DNA of 64,000 nt from Gammaproteobacteria bacterium (GCA_004173475.1 SEBU01000005.1:1-64000), one strand, 5' to 3'; counted from the first letter of the stretch, positions 46,878-56,781 are shown. Notes: a model not told the origin generated them from the letters alone. Made by a program: numbers and translations.

Positions 46878-47369
46878 TTATTTAGCTAAAGAATCGCGAA
46901 CTTGGGCCAAGGTTTTTGCCAAGTCTGTTCCCGTTTGTGAATAACGAATGCCCTGTTGTGCAAATTGCAATGCCAATTGCTTGTTAGCTAACTGCACATA
47001 GCTTTGCGCCAATACGAGATAAACTTCCGGTGAGCGTCTATCGATACGCAAGGCTCGCTCTGCAGTCGCTATAGCACCTTGATAGTTTTTGGCTTGGTAT
47101 TGAGCTCGCGCTTGGCTTACCAGACTTGCAGTGGCATTGCTTGTTGCAGTCGGCGCGCTTGGCGCTAGAATATGTGGAGTAGATGGCGCCGGAGTTACCG
47201 GCTCAACTGGTTTTTCAGGTAATTTATCCTCTGGTCTTGGTATTGGTTCTGAGCTTCCAATCACAGGCGGCTCAGTTTGAGGCCTGACATTACTTGCACA
47301 CCCAACAATTTGAGTAGTGATAAAAAGGAAACTTGCCAGCAAAAAGATTTTTTTCACAATCGATCCCAT
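46878..47369 (-). CDS. TPR lipoprotein, LpoP-like partner of PBP1b
   Basis: A 163-residue lipoprotein with signal and lipobox (FITTQIVGC), a Pro-rich linker (about 30-80) and a C-terminal tetratricopeptide region (about 85-160: ARAQYQAKNYQGAIATAERALRID, PEVYLVLAQSYVQL). It follows mrcB by 48 bases on the same strand. In P. aeruginosa the TPR lipoprotein LpoP activates PBP1b, so this is probably its counterpart; that is inference from position and domain. A GTG four codons in (VKKIFLL) is an alternative start. Confidence 0.8.
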   Translation of the reverse strand: MGSIVKKIFLLASFLFITTQIVGCASNVRPQTEPPVIGSSEPIPRPEDKLPEKPVEPVTPAPSTPHILAPSAPTATSNATASLVSQARAQYQAKNYQGAIATAERALRIDRRSPEVYLVLAQSYVQLANKQLALQFAQQGIRYSQTGTDLAKTLAQVRDSLAK

Positions 47370-47417
47370 TATTTTTTAATTGTTAATAACACGTCAGCTA
47401 AAGACCTTTGAATATTT

Positions 47418-49760
47418 TTAGTTGAATATTTTTTGCCACCAATGTTCTCCACTGCCCTCTTTAATTTTACATTCCGCAGACTCTTTTGGTTTGTAGTCAT
47501 TGTGCAACGGCAGCCACATCGCACCTTCACATTGTTCCGCGCTCAGCAAACCCGTAGCAGTATCGATCCAATCATAGCTGACACCTTCCGGAGGTTGCTG
47601 GTTCACACCTTGAGTAGGAAGTTGTCGCATTAAATCAGCCCACACCTGCAAAGCTCCACTTGCGCCGCTCAATGGCGTTTTAGAATTATCATCTTTACCA
47701 ACCCATACTACCGCTAAATGCTCACCACTAAAACCAGCGAACCAACTATCACGCTGATCATTGGTCGTACCGGTTTTTCCTGCAAGAGGAAGCGATTGTG
47801 GAAAAGAGTTATAAACGCTGCGCCCTGTGCCTTCACGCAATACCGCTTGTAACGCATGCTGCAATTCAAAAGTACTTTGTGGTGAGAAACGTTGATCCAA
47901 TTCAATCGCGTAACGTTTAAGGGGCTGGCCTTCGGCATTTAATACTTCGCGAATAGCATGCAAAGGCGTGTGCACCCCTTCCGCTGCAATTGTGTGGTAC
48001 ATGTTAGTGACTTGAATCGGCGACATATCTACTGCGCCAATTAATATAGACGGCACTTGTGGAATTTCACCGTCGTAACCGGCGGCCTTAATTGTTTTAA
48101 CAACAGATTTAACAGTGAGCTGCATACCCAAACGCACAGTGGCCTGGTTTTCGGATTGTGCAAGCGCGAGATAAAGCGGCATATTTCCGTGACTCAAATT
48201 ATCCGCATTTTTAGGCTCCCACAATTTTCCGTCGCCACCTTTTATGCTGACGGGGTCATCGCTAATCAAGGTTCCTAAATTATAAGTTTGCGGCTGATCC
48301 AGTGCCGTTAAATAAACAAAAGGTTTCATTAAAGAACCAATTTGACGGTTAGCATCCAGCGCCCTATTTAAACCGGGGAAGCGCGGATTTTTATCGCCAA
48401 TCAATGCGAGAATTTCTCCACTACCCACTGAAGTCACAACCATACTGACTTGCAAATCTTTTATTTTGTATTGCTTTTCCAATTGTGCAATTCGCGTTGC
48501 AACAGATTTTTCTGCGAGGCGCTGCACCATAGGTGCAATAGTCGTAAATATACGCAGACCTTCTTTGCGCAAATCGTCTTCCTTATAATCTTGCTTTAAT
48601 TGCCGTTTCACCAAATCGACAAATGCAGGGTAATTAATCAAACTGGTTTCTGTTTCTGCAGCTAAACCCAGTGGAGACGCTTGCGCAGCTTTAAATTGTT
48701 TCTCATCAATCAAGCCTTCAGAATGCATCACTCCAAGTACGACATTTCGACGCGCTTTTGCGCGCTCTGAATTTCGCCAGGGATTATAAAAAGATGCACC
48801 TTTAACCAGGCCTACTAACAAAGCCACTTCCTGCGCATTCAATTCACTGAGCGGTTTGCGGAAATAATGTTGCGATGCCAAACCAAAACCATTTATCTCG
48901 CGGGAGCCGCTTCGGCCCAAATAAACTTCGTTGACATAGGCTTCTAAAATTTCTGATTTTGTATAATGCAATTCAAGCAAAATCGACATGATTGCTTCAG
49001 GAATTTTTCGCGTTAAACTTTGTTTCGATGTTAAATAAAAATTTTTGACCAATTGTTGTGTGAGTGTACTTCCACCCTGCACGACTTCACCTTCACGTGC
49101 GTTCACCCACATAGCACGCAATATAGCTTCTGGTGAGACACCATGATGTTCGAGGAAATGTTTATCTTCTACGGCCAATAAAGTCTCACCAAGAAGCGGC
49201 GGCAATTGGTCCAGCTTCACCAACACACGGTCTTCAATATTGTTGGGATAGATGCCGCCAATTTCTTCTGGCTCCATGCGCACTAAAGGCAATGCAACAC
49301 CTTTAGGGTCCATTAAAGATGCAACTTTTCCTTCATCAATACGCACAGTAAATTTTTGCGGCTCTTCGCGTTTATCCCAAAAATCAAAACCGCGTGTGAG
49401 TACTTCGTAAGTGACTTCGCGAGCACTCGCGGCCCGACGTGAAACTTGCCCCGATGAGGTTATCGTTGGCATTGTGCGGTAGCCTAATGCTTCCAATTCT
49501 TTTTCGAAAAGTATTGGAGTCAAAGGTAAGCCTTCATAAAGCTCTAAGGGACGAGAGTAGACTCGTGAGGGCAAAGACCATTTTTTCCCCTCAAATTTCT
49601 CGCGCACTACTTTATCGAGATAAATACTCCAAACACCCAGGATCAAAGTGGCAAGTATTACGAAGCCGAGGAATACCCAAAGCACTAACATCCATGGAAA
49701 ATGGAAAGAGCCGTTACCAGAAGGTTTTTTCGTGCGACTTAAAAAACGACGTTTGGTCAT
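47418..49760 (-). CDS. mrcB: Penicillin-binding protein 1B
   Basis: A 780-residue bifunctional peptidoglycan synthase anchored in the inner membrane by helix about 24-46. The UvrB-like UB2H region follows (about 60-150), then the glycosyltransferase domain (EDKHFLEHHGVSPEAILRA with catalytic Glu; GGSTLTQQLVKNFYL; KIPEAIMS) and the transpeptidase domain (S-x-x-K in GSLMKPF, S-x-N in SENQAT and KTGTTNDQRDSWFAG). Length and order match gammaproteobacterial PBP1b. It is first in an operon with the LpoP-like gene. Confidence 0.96.
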   Translation of the reverse strand: MTKRRFLSRTKKPSGNGSFHFPWMLVLWVFLGFVILATLILGVWSIYLDKVVREKFEGKKWSLPSRVYSRPLELYEGLPLTPILFEKELEALGYRTMPTITSSGQVSRRAASAREVTYEVLTRGFDFWDKREEPQKFTVRIDEGKVASLMDPKGVALPLVRMEPEEIGGIYPNNIEDRVLVKLDQLPPLLGETLLAVEDKHFLEHHGVSPEAILRAMWVNAREGEVVQGGSTLTQQLVKNFYLTSKQSLTRKIPEAIMSILLELHYTKSEILEAYVNEVYLGRSGSREINGFGLASQHYFRKPLSELNAQEVALLVGLVKGASFYNPWRNSERAKARRNVVLGVMHSEGLIDEKQFKAAQASPLGLAAETETSLINYPAFVDLVKRQLKQDYKEDDLRKEGLRIFTTIAPMVQRLAEKSVATRIAQLEKQYKIKDLQVSMVVTSVGSGEILALIGDKNPRFPGLNRALDANRQIGSLMKPFVYLTALDQPQTYNLGTLISDDPVSIKGGDGKLWEPKNADNLSHGNMPLYLALAQSENQATVRLGMQLTVKSVVKTIKAAGYDGEIPQVPSILIGAVDMSPIQVTNMYHTIAAEGVHTPLHAIREVLNAEGQPLKRYAIELDQRFSPQSTFELQHALQAVLREGTGRSVYNSFPQSLPLAGKTGTTNDQRDSWFAGFSGEHLAVVWVGKDDNSKTPLSGASGALQVWADLMRQLPTQGVNQQPPEGVSYDWIDTATGLLSAEQCEGAMWLPLHNDYKPKESAECKIKEGSGEHWWQKIFN

Positions 49761-49912
49761 TAATTACATCCAACTAGGATAAACATACTAAAACAGGGCA
49801 AATACAAAATAGCAGGCATTTTACGGGTTAGATAAACCTTTATCGAGTGAAACATTTTTTGCATAATGTCCGCCCACACGTTGATCACACTCTAATCCAT
49901 TAAGGTTTAACC

Positions 49913-50914
49913 ATGAGCAAGCGATTTCACATTTATGGCATAGGCAATGCCTTGGTCGATACCGAAATTACCGTAAACGATGCCGATCTCGCGGCAATGA
50001 AAGTTGCTAAAGGCGTTATGACCTTAGTGGATGAAGCTCGTCAACGCGAACTTATCGAATATCTGGACAATCACCTGGTTGCCTCTCACAAAGCCAGTGG
50101 TGGTTCAGCAGCCAATACCATTATCGCGGCCAGCTACTTTGGTTGTAACAACGTTTATTCATCCAAAGTTGCTGACGATGAAAATGGTCATTTTTACATC
50201 AACGATATCAAAGCCGCTGGCGTCACTTATCCGGAGCACATTACTCCGCCTGCAGGCACTACGGGCAAATGCCTGGTTATGATTACACCTGACGCTGAAC
50301 GCACTATGAATACTTTTCTCGGCATCAGCGAAACTATATCGGTGGATGAATTAGATCTGTCTGCTATTGCACAATCCCATTTTGCATACATTGAAGGCTA
50401 TCTGGTTACGTCCCCAACTGGCCGCGCGGCCGCAATTGCTTTGCGCAACCACGCTAAAGCCAATGGAACCTTGACCGCACTGAGCTTATCTGATCCTGCA
50501 ATGGTGCAATTTTTCCGCGAAGGATTAGTGGAAATGATCGGCGACGGAGTGGATATTTTATTTTGCAATAGTGACGAAGCGCTTGGTTTTACACAGACTA
50601 ACAGTATTGAAGCGGCTGCGGATGAATTGAAAAAAATAAGTAAAAGTTTTGTTATTACCCGCGGTAGTCAGGGCGCGCTCGTGTTTGACGGTAAGGATTT
50701 TATTCAGATTGCCGGGCATAAAATAACGGCCGTCGATACAAATGGTGCGGGTGATATGTTTGCCGGCGCATTTTTGTATGGTTTGTCTCAAGGTAAGGAT
50801 TATAAAACGGCTGGAGACTTTGCAAGTTTGGCCGCCGCAAAAGTTGTTTCGCAATTTGGACCGCGATTAAAAGCTGAACAACATGCTGAATTGAAGAAAC
50901 AATTTTTTCATTGA
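49913..50914 (+). CDS. PfkB-family kinase, adenosine kinase-like
   Basis: A 333-residue ribokinase/PfkB-family enzyme. Signature 1 is SGGSAANTIIAASYFG and signature 2 is DTNGAGDMFAGAF, with the catalytic Asp in it. The start FHIYGIGNALVDTEI and IEGYLVT fit the bacterial adenosine-kinase-like group, which phosphorylates adenosine or a related nucleoside; the substrate is not certain. It is monocistronic, divergent from mrcB, and followed by a bidirectional terminator. Confidence 0.85.
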   Translation: MSKRFHIYGIGNALVDTEITVNDADLAAMKVAKGVMTLVDEARQRELIEYLDNHLVASHKASGGSAANTIIAASYFGCNNVYSSKVADDENGHFYINDIKAAGVTYPEHITPPAGTTGKCLVMITPDAERTMNTFLGISETISVDELDLSAIAQSHFAYIEGYLVTSPTGRAAAIALRNHAKANGTLTALSLSDPAMVQFFREGLVEMIGDGVDILFCNSDEALGFTQTNSIEAAADELKKISKSFVITRGSQGALVFDGKDFIQIAGHKITAVDTNGAGDMFAGAFLYGLSQGKDYKTAGDFASLAAAKVVSQFGPRLKAEQHAELKKQFFH

Positions 50915-50934
50915 TTTTAAAATAAATAAAAAAA

Positions 50935-50956
50935 GCGCGCTTTTCAGCGCGCATTT
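50935..50956. terminator. Bidirectional terminator between convergent genes
   Basis: GCGCGC (50935-50940) and GCGCGC (50947-50952, self-complementary) form a stem with loop TTTTCA, with seven As on the left and TTTT on the right. It serves the kinase gene and the large lipoprotein gene. Confidence 0.85.
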
Positions 50957-50960
50957 TCTC

Positions 50961-53198
50961 TTACTTAGCTTCTTGCTGACCTTGATAAATACTATTGATT
51001 TGACCGATAACTCCTTTCGAATCTTTAATTTCACCCACGGCCGTATAGCCTAAAGGATTTTCTATTTGTTCATCGGTAAGATGATGATCAATTTTGATTT
51101 CAGCGTAACCAAAACCTTCCTCACCGTCGATTTTAAAATCTCCTTCAGTTATGGTGCCAGAATACTGACCGAGCACGGCTGAATTTGTATCTTTTATAGA
51201 GAAATTATAGGTGAGAGGGAAATCTGTCCCAGCGTATACGACTAACAAACTTACCTGCGTTAATGAATCATCCGTTGGATATACATAGGCGGTAGGCTTG
51301 GTTGATACCACTAAATCTTTCATAACCGCACTAGAACTGTTGTCGGAAGCCTCTGATAAATCGACAGCGCCATTCACGTTCACTTCAAAATCCATCGTGG
51401 GTGACGGGGGATAGCTAAAAATATAGGAATACCAATCTATAACCTGATATTTCTGCTTACATTGCAATGAAAGCTCGTAACGACCATCGGCATCTGTTAA
51501 TGCGAAAGCAGGAATTGCATTGCCCGTTTCCGAAAAGTCCGCTGCAAAAATATAATGTTTCGCTAAAGGGGAACTGTTTGTATTTATCACTCGACCGTCT
51601 ACTTTACACATTTCCGGAACTTCCAGATTAACAACCACTGGTGGTTGACTCATATTACAGGTAGTAGATAAAGCAACATTAAACTCCGAATACCCCGTAT
51701 AGAGCGCGGAATTATACGTGTGAGCAGTCGCAGTCAAATCTAAGCCATCATCGAGCGAAATAACTTCTACATGCACACGTCCATTCTCATCAGTTACAAA
51801 ACTTCCTTCAGAGAAACTACGCAAATCATCGTCATCAGTAACGAAGAGCACATTACCCGCAAGCGGTTTACTACCCTCGTCACGCAATTCAAGATCAGCA
51901 CAAAGCTTAACGGGTTGAGTGAAAATCAATGGATAATCCAGATTCCACCAATTACTTAAAAATATTTCATTAGTTGCTTCAATTTCCAGAACGTAGGTAT
52001 TTTCCGCACAATTAAATGTTTTTTGGTCAGCAGCAACTAGATTTCCCGTCTCATCAAAAAGAGTTCCGTAACCTAATAAATCCCAAAGGCCGTTAGTCGT
52101 GTTGTAGGTATACACCGGCACTTGGAAACCAGCCTGGGTACTATTAGCATCACCTAATTGCGACAAGGACGCGCAACTGTCTTCAGGAATTTTTCGGTTG
52201 ATAATGACAGGCTCTAAGGTCTCACCTGCTTTTTGCGATTTCTCTCTAGCAAATTGCATCGGTGATAAAGCTCTACCTGATTTCTTTTGCAGCGCCAAAC
52301 GTTCGTCGCGCGCGCCTTCCGCAATCTGCTTCAAACTTGTTCCTGTATCAGTTTTTACATCCGTGTAGTTGAAGGCAACCGACAACAATTTATTGCCCGT
52401 ACTGTCTTGATATGCACCAGGGAAACTTTGCGCTTCTTCAGGGTCATTAGGATTAAACGCTTGCATAGTCACATCGACACTGCTGGTGCCAACAGGCAGA
52501 GCTGATTGCGGAATGGATACGCTGAGATCGGTAATGCTACCTGCATCGCCCTCAATGATTTCTTCATTTCCATTCGAGTTGTTCACGCTAACGTTAAAGC
52601 CCTCAAGCGCCTTGCCTGAAATTGAAGTCACCTGCGAAGGAGCAATAGTTATTTCCTGCAATTTTTTTAAGCTAGCGGTCAGCTTAACAGCCGATGAAAA
52701 TTCGAAACGTCTAGCGAAATCGCTAAAGCCGGGTGTGGAAACAGTAATCACAAGTGTTTTTGGATTAGCGCCCGCAATCTCCGCAGAAAATGGCACACCT
52801 TTATCAGAAGCGAATCCACCCATATCCACTAATGTCGGTGAACTCGTCGCTACCTCGTTACCCTGAGAATCTAATAACGACAATTTTATCTTGATAGATT
52901 CAGGTGAACCCACGTCAAGATTTTCGTTATCGCTATTCTTTAAATAAACCGTGCCCGAAACCTTCGTAGCTGTTTTCACCACGGAAGACGATGACGATGA
53001 AGATAAAGACGAAGATAATGATAATGCTGAGGAAATACTCGACGACGACAGAGATGACGTCACTGCCGAAGATAACGAAGAAGACAACGACATGGACGAA
53101 GACTTCGTTGGACTTGGTTTAGAATTAGAACCCCCTCCACATGCTGTGAGACCAGCAATTAAACCGCAGGTGGCTAAAAAACGAAGTTTATATTTCAT
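50961..53198 (-). CDS. Large polyserine-linker lipoprotein of unknown function
   Basis: A 745-residue lipoprotein (signal ending GLIAGLTAC; GGGSNSK after the Cys) with a Ser-rich linker at about 28-72. The rest is extracellular-type beta-rich sequence with possible carboxypeptidase-regulatory or Ig-like folds: SGTVYLKNSDNENL (about 81), SGKALEGFNVSVNN (about 194), DENGRVHVEVISLDDGLD (about 475) and VDGRVINTNSSPLAKH (about 540), plus several Cys that may form disulfides. No catalytic motif is seen. It probably stands on the outer membrane, with the linker projecting the folded part outwards. No neighbour suggests a role. Confidence 0.75.
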   Translation of the reverse strand: MKYKLRFLATCGLIAGLTACGGGSNSKPSPTKSSSMSLSSSLSSAVTSSLSSSSISSALSLSSSLSSSSSSSVVKTATKVSGTVYLKNSDNENLDVGSPESIKIKLSLLDSQGNEVATSSPTLVDMGGFASDKGVPFSAEIAGANPKTLVITVSTPGFSDFARRFEFSSAVKLTASLKKLQEITIAPSQVTSISGKALEGFNVSVNNSNGNEEIIEGDAGSITDLSVSIPQSALPVGTSSVDVTMQAFNPNDPEEAQSFPGAYQDSTGNKLLSVAFNYTDVKTDTGTSLKQIAEGARDERLALQKKSGRALSPMQFAREKSQKAGETLEPVIINRKIPEDSCASLSQLGDANSTQAGFQVPVYTYNTTNGLWDLLGYGTLFDETGNLVAADQKTFNCAENTYVLEIEATNEIFLSNWWNLDYPLIFTQPVKLCADLELRDEGSKPLAGNVLFVTDDDDLRSFSEGSFVTDENGRVHVEVISLDDGLDLTATAHTYNSALYTGYSEFNVALSTTCNMSQPPVVVNLEVPEMCKVDGRVINTNSSPLAKHYIFAADFSETGNAIPAFALTDADGRYELSLQCKQKYQVIDWYSYIFSYPPSPTMDFEVNVNGAVDLSEASDNSSSAVMKDLVVSTKPTAYVYPTDDSLTQVSLLVVYAGTDFPLTYNFSIKDTNSAVLGQYSGTITEGDFKIDGEEGFGYAEIKIDHHLTDEQIENPLGYTAVGEIKDSKGVIGQINSIYQGQQEAK

Positions 53199-53554
53199 AG
53201 AATAATCCTTTTATTCTGCGCATCGCGCGATTTGTTAATAGATAAAAAATTCAAATACCTGACGTAAACGACAATCTATACACATAGGATTGCTAGTACA
53301 CCGCGATTAAAAGTGTAATAGGCTGCAAGCGTACTCTGTTGCAAGCGCAACTCGTCGATAGTGTAACGTCGATTAATTAAGGCTAGATGACCAGAACCTA
53401 AGAATGGACAAACATCTACTCTCCGCCGTTTCAACATGCACTTTCAGCGGCAGAGACTAATAGTAAACAATTGCAACTATGAGAGACAACTTTACACTGA
53501 GTCAAATTTGTAATTTTTTGCATAAATAGCTTAATTTTACGACAGCCATCTGAC
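53199..53554. other. Gene-free stretch upstream of the lipoprotein gene
   Basis: About 356 bases with no supported gene. It should hold the minus-strand promoter of the lipoprotein. The only repeat seen is GCAAGCG twice, 15 bases apart (about 53327-53348). I see no RNA gene or strong hairpin. Confidence 0.45.
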
Positions 53555-54826
53555 TTATGGTTTATTCAGCGCCTTTTGCCACTTGCTAAAACCAGGGTTT
53601 GCAAAAAATGCCAAGTGCTGCGCTTTGTACCGGGTGACATTGATTTTCACCCAAGGCCAATAGAGCCCAAACGTAATTAACGAAATAAAAGAATTTTGTA
53701 ATATAAGTTTTCCATAACTGATAAAACTCCATGAGCATAGAAAATACCCTATGGGCGACACTAAATTATTCCATCGCAATTTTTCCAAAGTAACACGCCA
53801 ATGAATGAAAACCAGAAAAATTGCACTTAAAACAATAGGCGCATTGTAAAAAGCAGGAATTACAGTTCGCCAACACACACAACCAATAATAATTAACTCT
53901 GCAACCAGCAGAGAAGGAAGCAAACGACGGTATTTTTCAGGACTGGTTAAAAATTTGAATTCACAATTTCCAATATATTTTTTTTGCAATCTACTGCAAT
54001 GAATGCGATATGCCGCATACGGAACCAAAATACCGAACGTTAACACAGCTAAAAGAGGCCATACCAAAGCCGAAAAGTAAGTGTCTCGCAAACTAGCACT
54101 CGGACGAACATCAAGATCACAAAATAAAAATTGGCCATACTGCAGCTGATTGCATTTGTATTGGTAGTAAGGAAACAAGCCGACGAAAACAATGATGGCT
54201 GTCAGAAAATACACGAATGAATACAAAAAGCTGGCAGCTAACGCAACCACAAATGCTAGCAAAGTACAGTGCAAGTAGTATATTTTTTTTGAATTTTCTA
54301 CACACCTGAAATTTATATTATCGAAGCACATGTGCTGACATAGATAAGATAATGACCGAGTTTTTGCCCAGGGATAAAGTATCCCCACGCTCAATGTGCA
54401 GACCAACAGGTTGATCAGCCACAACTTGCAATAAGCAAGGCCATCACCTGTAAAAATAAATGGAATTCTGCGTTCATGCGCGGCGTAAAAAAAATCCACG
54501 GGTTGATGCATCGCACTTGCATCGCTGGATGTTTCGCCACTGTCTTTGTAATAAATAGCTTTCGAAACACTGGCATTTGATAGCAGCGGCGCAGTTTCAA
54601 CATTTACTTTTTGTACTGATACGCCTATTGCTGATAATCGCTTTACGAGGCTGTTTGCGAAATCTTCGGGGATGTTGCGCCTTAATATGATCGGTGTAGC
54701 ATTGAAAACTCGCTCCACGTGCGCGGCTTCCAATCTAAACATTTTTGAGAATTTTGCTTTAACTTCCGCAGGATCAACGTTCTTAAGAAATCCGCAAACA
54801 ACTAGATTAAATAAGCCATCCGCCAT
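53555..54826 (-). CDS. DUF898 (YjgN-like) membrane protein with extra N-terminal domain
   Basis: A 423-residue protein. Residues about 100-420 are a DUF898 membrane domain: two repeats of the pattern F-x-G-D-G-L-A-Y-C-K-L-W-L-I-N with SVGILYPWAKTRSLSY, and LITFGLYWPWVKINVTRYK near the end, with about eight helices. Residues 1-75 are a separate soluble domain (FNLVVCGFL, VKAKFSKMFRLEAAHVERVF, TPIILRRNIP, LSAIGVSVQKV) shared with the unknown protein at 18.6-19.5 kb. E. coli YjgN lacks this. Function unknown. ATG 54826 is preferred to one four codons earlier. Confidence 0.8.
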   Translation of the reverse strand: MADGLFNLVVCGFLKNVDPAEVKAKFSKMFRLEAAHVERVFNATPIILRRNIPEDFANSLVKRLSAIGVSVQKVNVETAPLLSNASVSKAIYYKDSGETSSDASAMHQPVDFFYAAHERRIPFIFTGDGLAYCKLWLINLLVCTLSVGILYPWAKTRSLSYLCQHMCFDNINFRCVENSKKIYYLHCTLLAFVVALAASFLYSFVYFLTAIIVFVGLFPYYQYKCNQLQYGQFLFCDLDVRPSASLRDTYFSALVWPLLAVLTFGILVPYAAYRIHCSRLQKKYIGNCEFKFLTSPEKYRRLLPSLLVAELIIIGCVCWRTVIPAFYNAPIVLSAIFLVFIHWRVTLEKLRWNNLVSPIGYFLCSWSFISYGKLILQNSFISLITFGLYWPWVKINVTRYKAQHLAFFANPGFSKWQKALNKP

Positions 54827-55037
54827 GAAACTTACCAACCTGTCCTTCGTACCCTGCGTGTTTTGCGGGTGACGTATTTTTTGGCAGAATCCTGGCGAAC
54901 TCCATTTAAAGAAATTTCAGATGCGTTTACAGAATCGAAACCAGCCGCCCCCTGGCGAACAAAGTTGAAGTGCGAATCGGACATGCGAAACCCATATGAT
55001 GTTGAAGCGAAGTTTTTTAATTACAAACGAAACATTA

Positions 55038-55784
55038 TTAACACTTACCGCATACAGGGCAATTTTTATCTTTCGGTAAAATAAGTTCGCGCCATTGACT
55101 GTAACGTGCATCAAATACTAATAATTTTCCTGCGATAGATTTGCCAAAACCACAAACTAATTTAATCGTTTCCAGAGCTTGCATGCTGCCAATAATACCC
55201 ACTAAAGGCGATAGGACACCGTTCGCCGCGCAGCTGGTGTTTTCTTCGGAGTCTTCATCATATAAGCAGCGGTAACAGGGACTGGAATCGTCGCGATTAT
55301 CGAATACTGAAACCTGTCCTTCCAACCGAATAGCCGCTCCCGACACCAGTGGAACTTTCGCTGCGACACAAGCAGCGTTAACAGCAAAACGCGTTGCGAA
55401 GTTATCACAACAATCTACCACTACATTTACCTGAACAATTTGCGCTCGAAGCTCATCTGCACTCAAAATTTCAGTGACAGTAGTAATTTTTGCATCTGGA
55501 TTTAACGCTAATAATGTTTTTGCAGCAGACTCTACTTTTGATTGACCAATGCGATCCGTAGTGTGCGCAATTTGCCGCTGAAGATTGCTTAGGTCAACCG
55601 TATCAAAATCAGCAAGAATTAAATGCCCTACGCCAGCGGCAGCCAAATACATAGCAACGGGTGAACCCAATCCACCCAAGCCAATGATTAGCACGCGTGC
55701 TGCCAATAATTTTTCCTGCCCTTCGATATCTACATCGTCGAGCATAATTTGGCGTGAGTAGCGTAAGAGTTGCTGATCGTTCAT
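55038..55784 (-). CDS. moeB: Molybdopterin-synthase adenylyltransferase MoeB (ThiF-like)
   Basis: MoeB adenylates the C-terminus of MoaD for molybdopterin synthesis; ThiF does the same for ThiS, and the two cannot always be told apart. The 248-residue protein has the nucleotide motif IGLGGLGSPVAMYLAAAGVG, DFDTVDLSNLQRQ (the R in NLQRQ is catalytic), CCDNF and zinc Cys pairs CYRC and CPVC. It follows prmC by 39 bases; hemA-prfA-prmC-moeB is the usual order in Pseudomonas. Confidence 0.92.
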   Translation of the reverse strand: MNDQQLLRYSRQIMLDDVDIEGQEKLLAARVLIIGLGGLGSPVAMYLAAAGVGHLILADFDTVDLSNLQRQIAHTTDRIGQSKVESAAKTLLALNPDAKITTVTEILSADELRAQIVQVNVVVDCCDNFATRFAVNAACVAAKVPLVSGAAIRLEGQVSVFDNRDDSSPCYRCLYDEDSEENTSCAANGVLSPLVGIIGSMQALETIKLVCGFGKSIAGKLLVFDARYSQWRELILPKDKNCPVCGKC

Positions 55785-55823
55785 ATTAATTTCGACATTA
55801 ATTAAACAGCGGATGATGAAGGG

Positions 55824-56690
55824 CTAACTTGCGTTAAGTTTGCCAACAGTAACACGTTCATTGCGACCGAAATCGCGGAAGGTATTTATGTCATCAAAAT
55901 GATTGGCTGTAAATAAATCGCGTACAGCTGCGCCTTGATCGTGACCGTGCTCTACCAGTAGAAAACCGGTGGGTGTTAGATATTTCGGCGAATGGGTAAT
56001 AATATATTCCAAATCAGCCAGCCCCTTTTTATCAGCAATCAAAGCTGACAAAGGTTCAAAACGCACATCACCCTGGGTTAGATGTTCGTCAGCGGGATCT
56101 ATGTAGGGCGGATTGCCGACGATAATATCAAAAGACCCTTCGCTGGTAAGCGAGGCAAACCAATCGCTTTGAAGGATTCTTACATTATCCAGTTTAAATT
56201 TTGCGCGATTTTTTTCTGCGAGCTCAACAGCCGCGATTTCTTTATCTACACCTGTGCATTGCCAGGATTTTTTTTCGTTCGCTAGCGCCAAGACTATTGC
56301 CCCAGTGCCAGTTCCTAAATCTAACAAACGACGTGATTTTTTTTCATCGTCCTCTGCAAATAATCCTAAGACTGCTTCGACCAAAAGCTCAGTATCTGGG
56401 CGAGGAATTAAGGTGGAACTGTTTACCGTTAAAGGAAGCGACCAGAACTCACGCTGACCAATAATATGTGCAACAGGCTCTCCGGCCAGTCGGCGAGAGA
56501 AGAACAGATTAAATTGATTCATCTGTTCTTCGGTGAGTTCTTTTTCAGGCCATGTAAAAAGATAGGTGCGATCTTTTTGTAGAATGTGGGCGAGAAAAAT
56601 TTCTATATCAAGGCGAGGACTATCGCTGATATCGTTTAGTTGCGAAGACTTTTTTAGGCAGTCGGCGACAGTAAGAGTAAGGAAAGTCAT
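55824..56690 (-). CDS. prmC: Release factor glutamine methyltransferase
   Basis: PrmC methylates the Gln of the GGQ motif in release factors 1 and 2. The 288-residue protein (from ATG 56690; family about 277) has an N-terminal helical domain, SAM-binding DLGTGTGAIVLALANEK and the catalytic NPPY motif (VGNPPYIDPAD). An in-frame upstream ATG (56738) would run through a repeat-like segment and is not preferred. It normally follows prfA directly; here a small monooxygenase-like gene and a palindromic element intervene. Confidence 0.95.
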   Translation of the reverse strand: MTFLTLTVADCLKKSSQLNDISDSPRLDIEIFLAHILQKDRTYLFTWPEKELTEEQMNQFNLFFSRRLAGEPVAHIIGQREFWSLPLTVNSSTLIPRPDTELLVEAVLGLFAEDDEKKSRRLLDLGTGTGAIVLALANEKKSWQCTGVDKEIAAVELAEKNRAKFKLDNVRILQSDWFASLTSEGSFDIIVGNPPYIDPADEHLTQGDVRFEPLSALIADKKGLADLEYIITHSPKYLTPTGFLLVEHGHDQGAAVRDLFTANHFDDINTFRDFGRNERVTVGKLNAS

Positions 56691-56704
56691 ATTTATATAT
56701 CCGT

Positions 56705-56781
56705 CGTCATTCTCGCAGGGAATCCAGCTTCGCACCATATAATCAATAAATCCTGCGGGACGCCCGGTTAGGGACGTGACG
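56705..56781. repeat. REP/MITE-like palindromic element between prmC and the ABM gene
   Basis: CGTCA (56705-56709) and TGACG (56777-56781) are inverted ends, with an inner pair CGCAGG (56714-56719) and CCTGCG (56752-56757). The left arm CGTCATTCTCGCAGGGAATC resembles the CGTCATTCCCGC...GGGAATCC repeats widespread in gammaproteobacteria. It has only this one copy in the window and appears degenerate. Confidence 0.45.

Noticed and set aside
52951-53205. Acidic Asp/Glu-rich open frame opposite the polyserine linker
   Set aside because: It arises from the complement of Ser codons in the lipoprotein gene.
54863-55084. 73-residue open frame on the plus strand between moeB and the DUF898 gene
   Set aside because: No ribosome site, overlaps the moeB end, and has no family resemblance.
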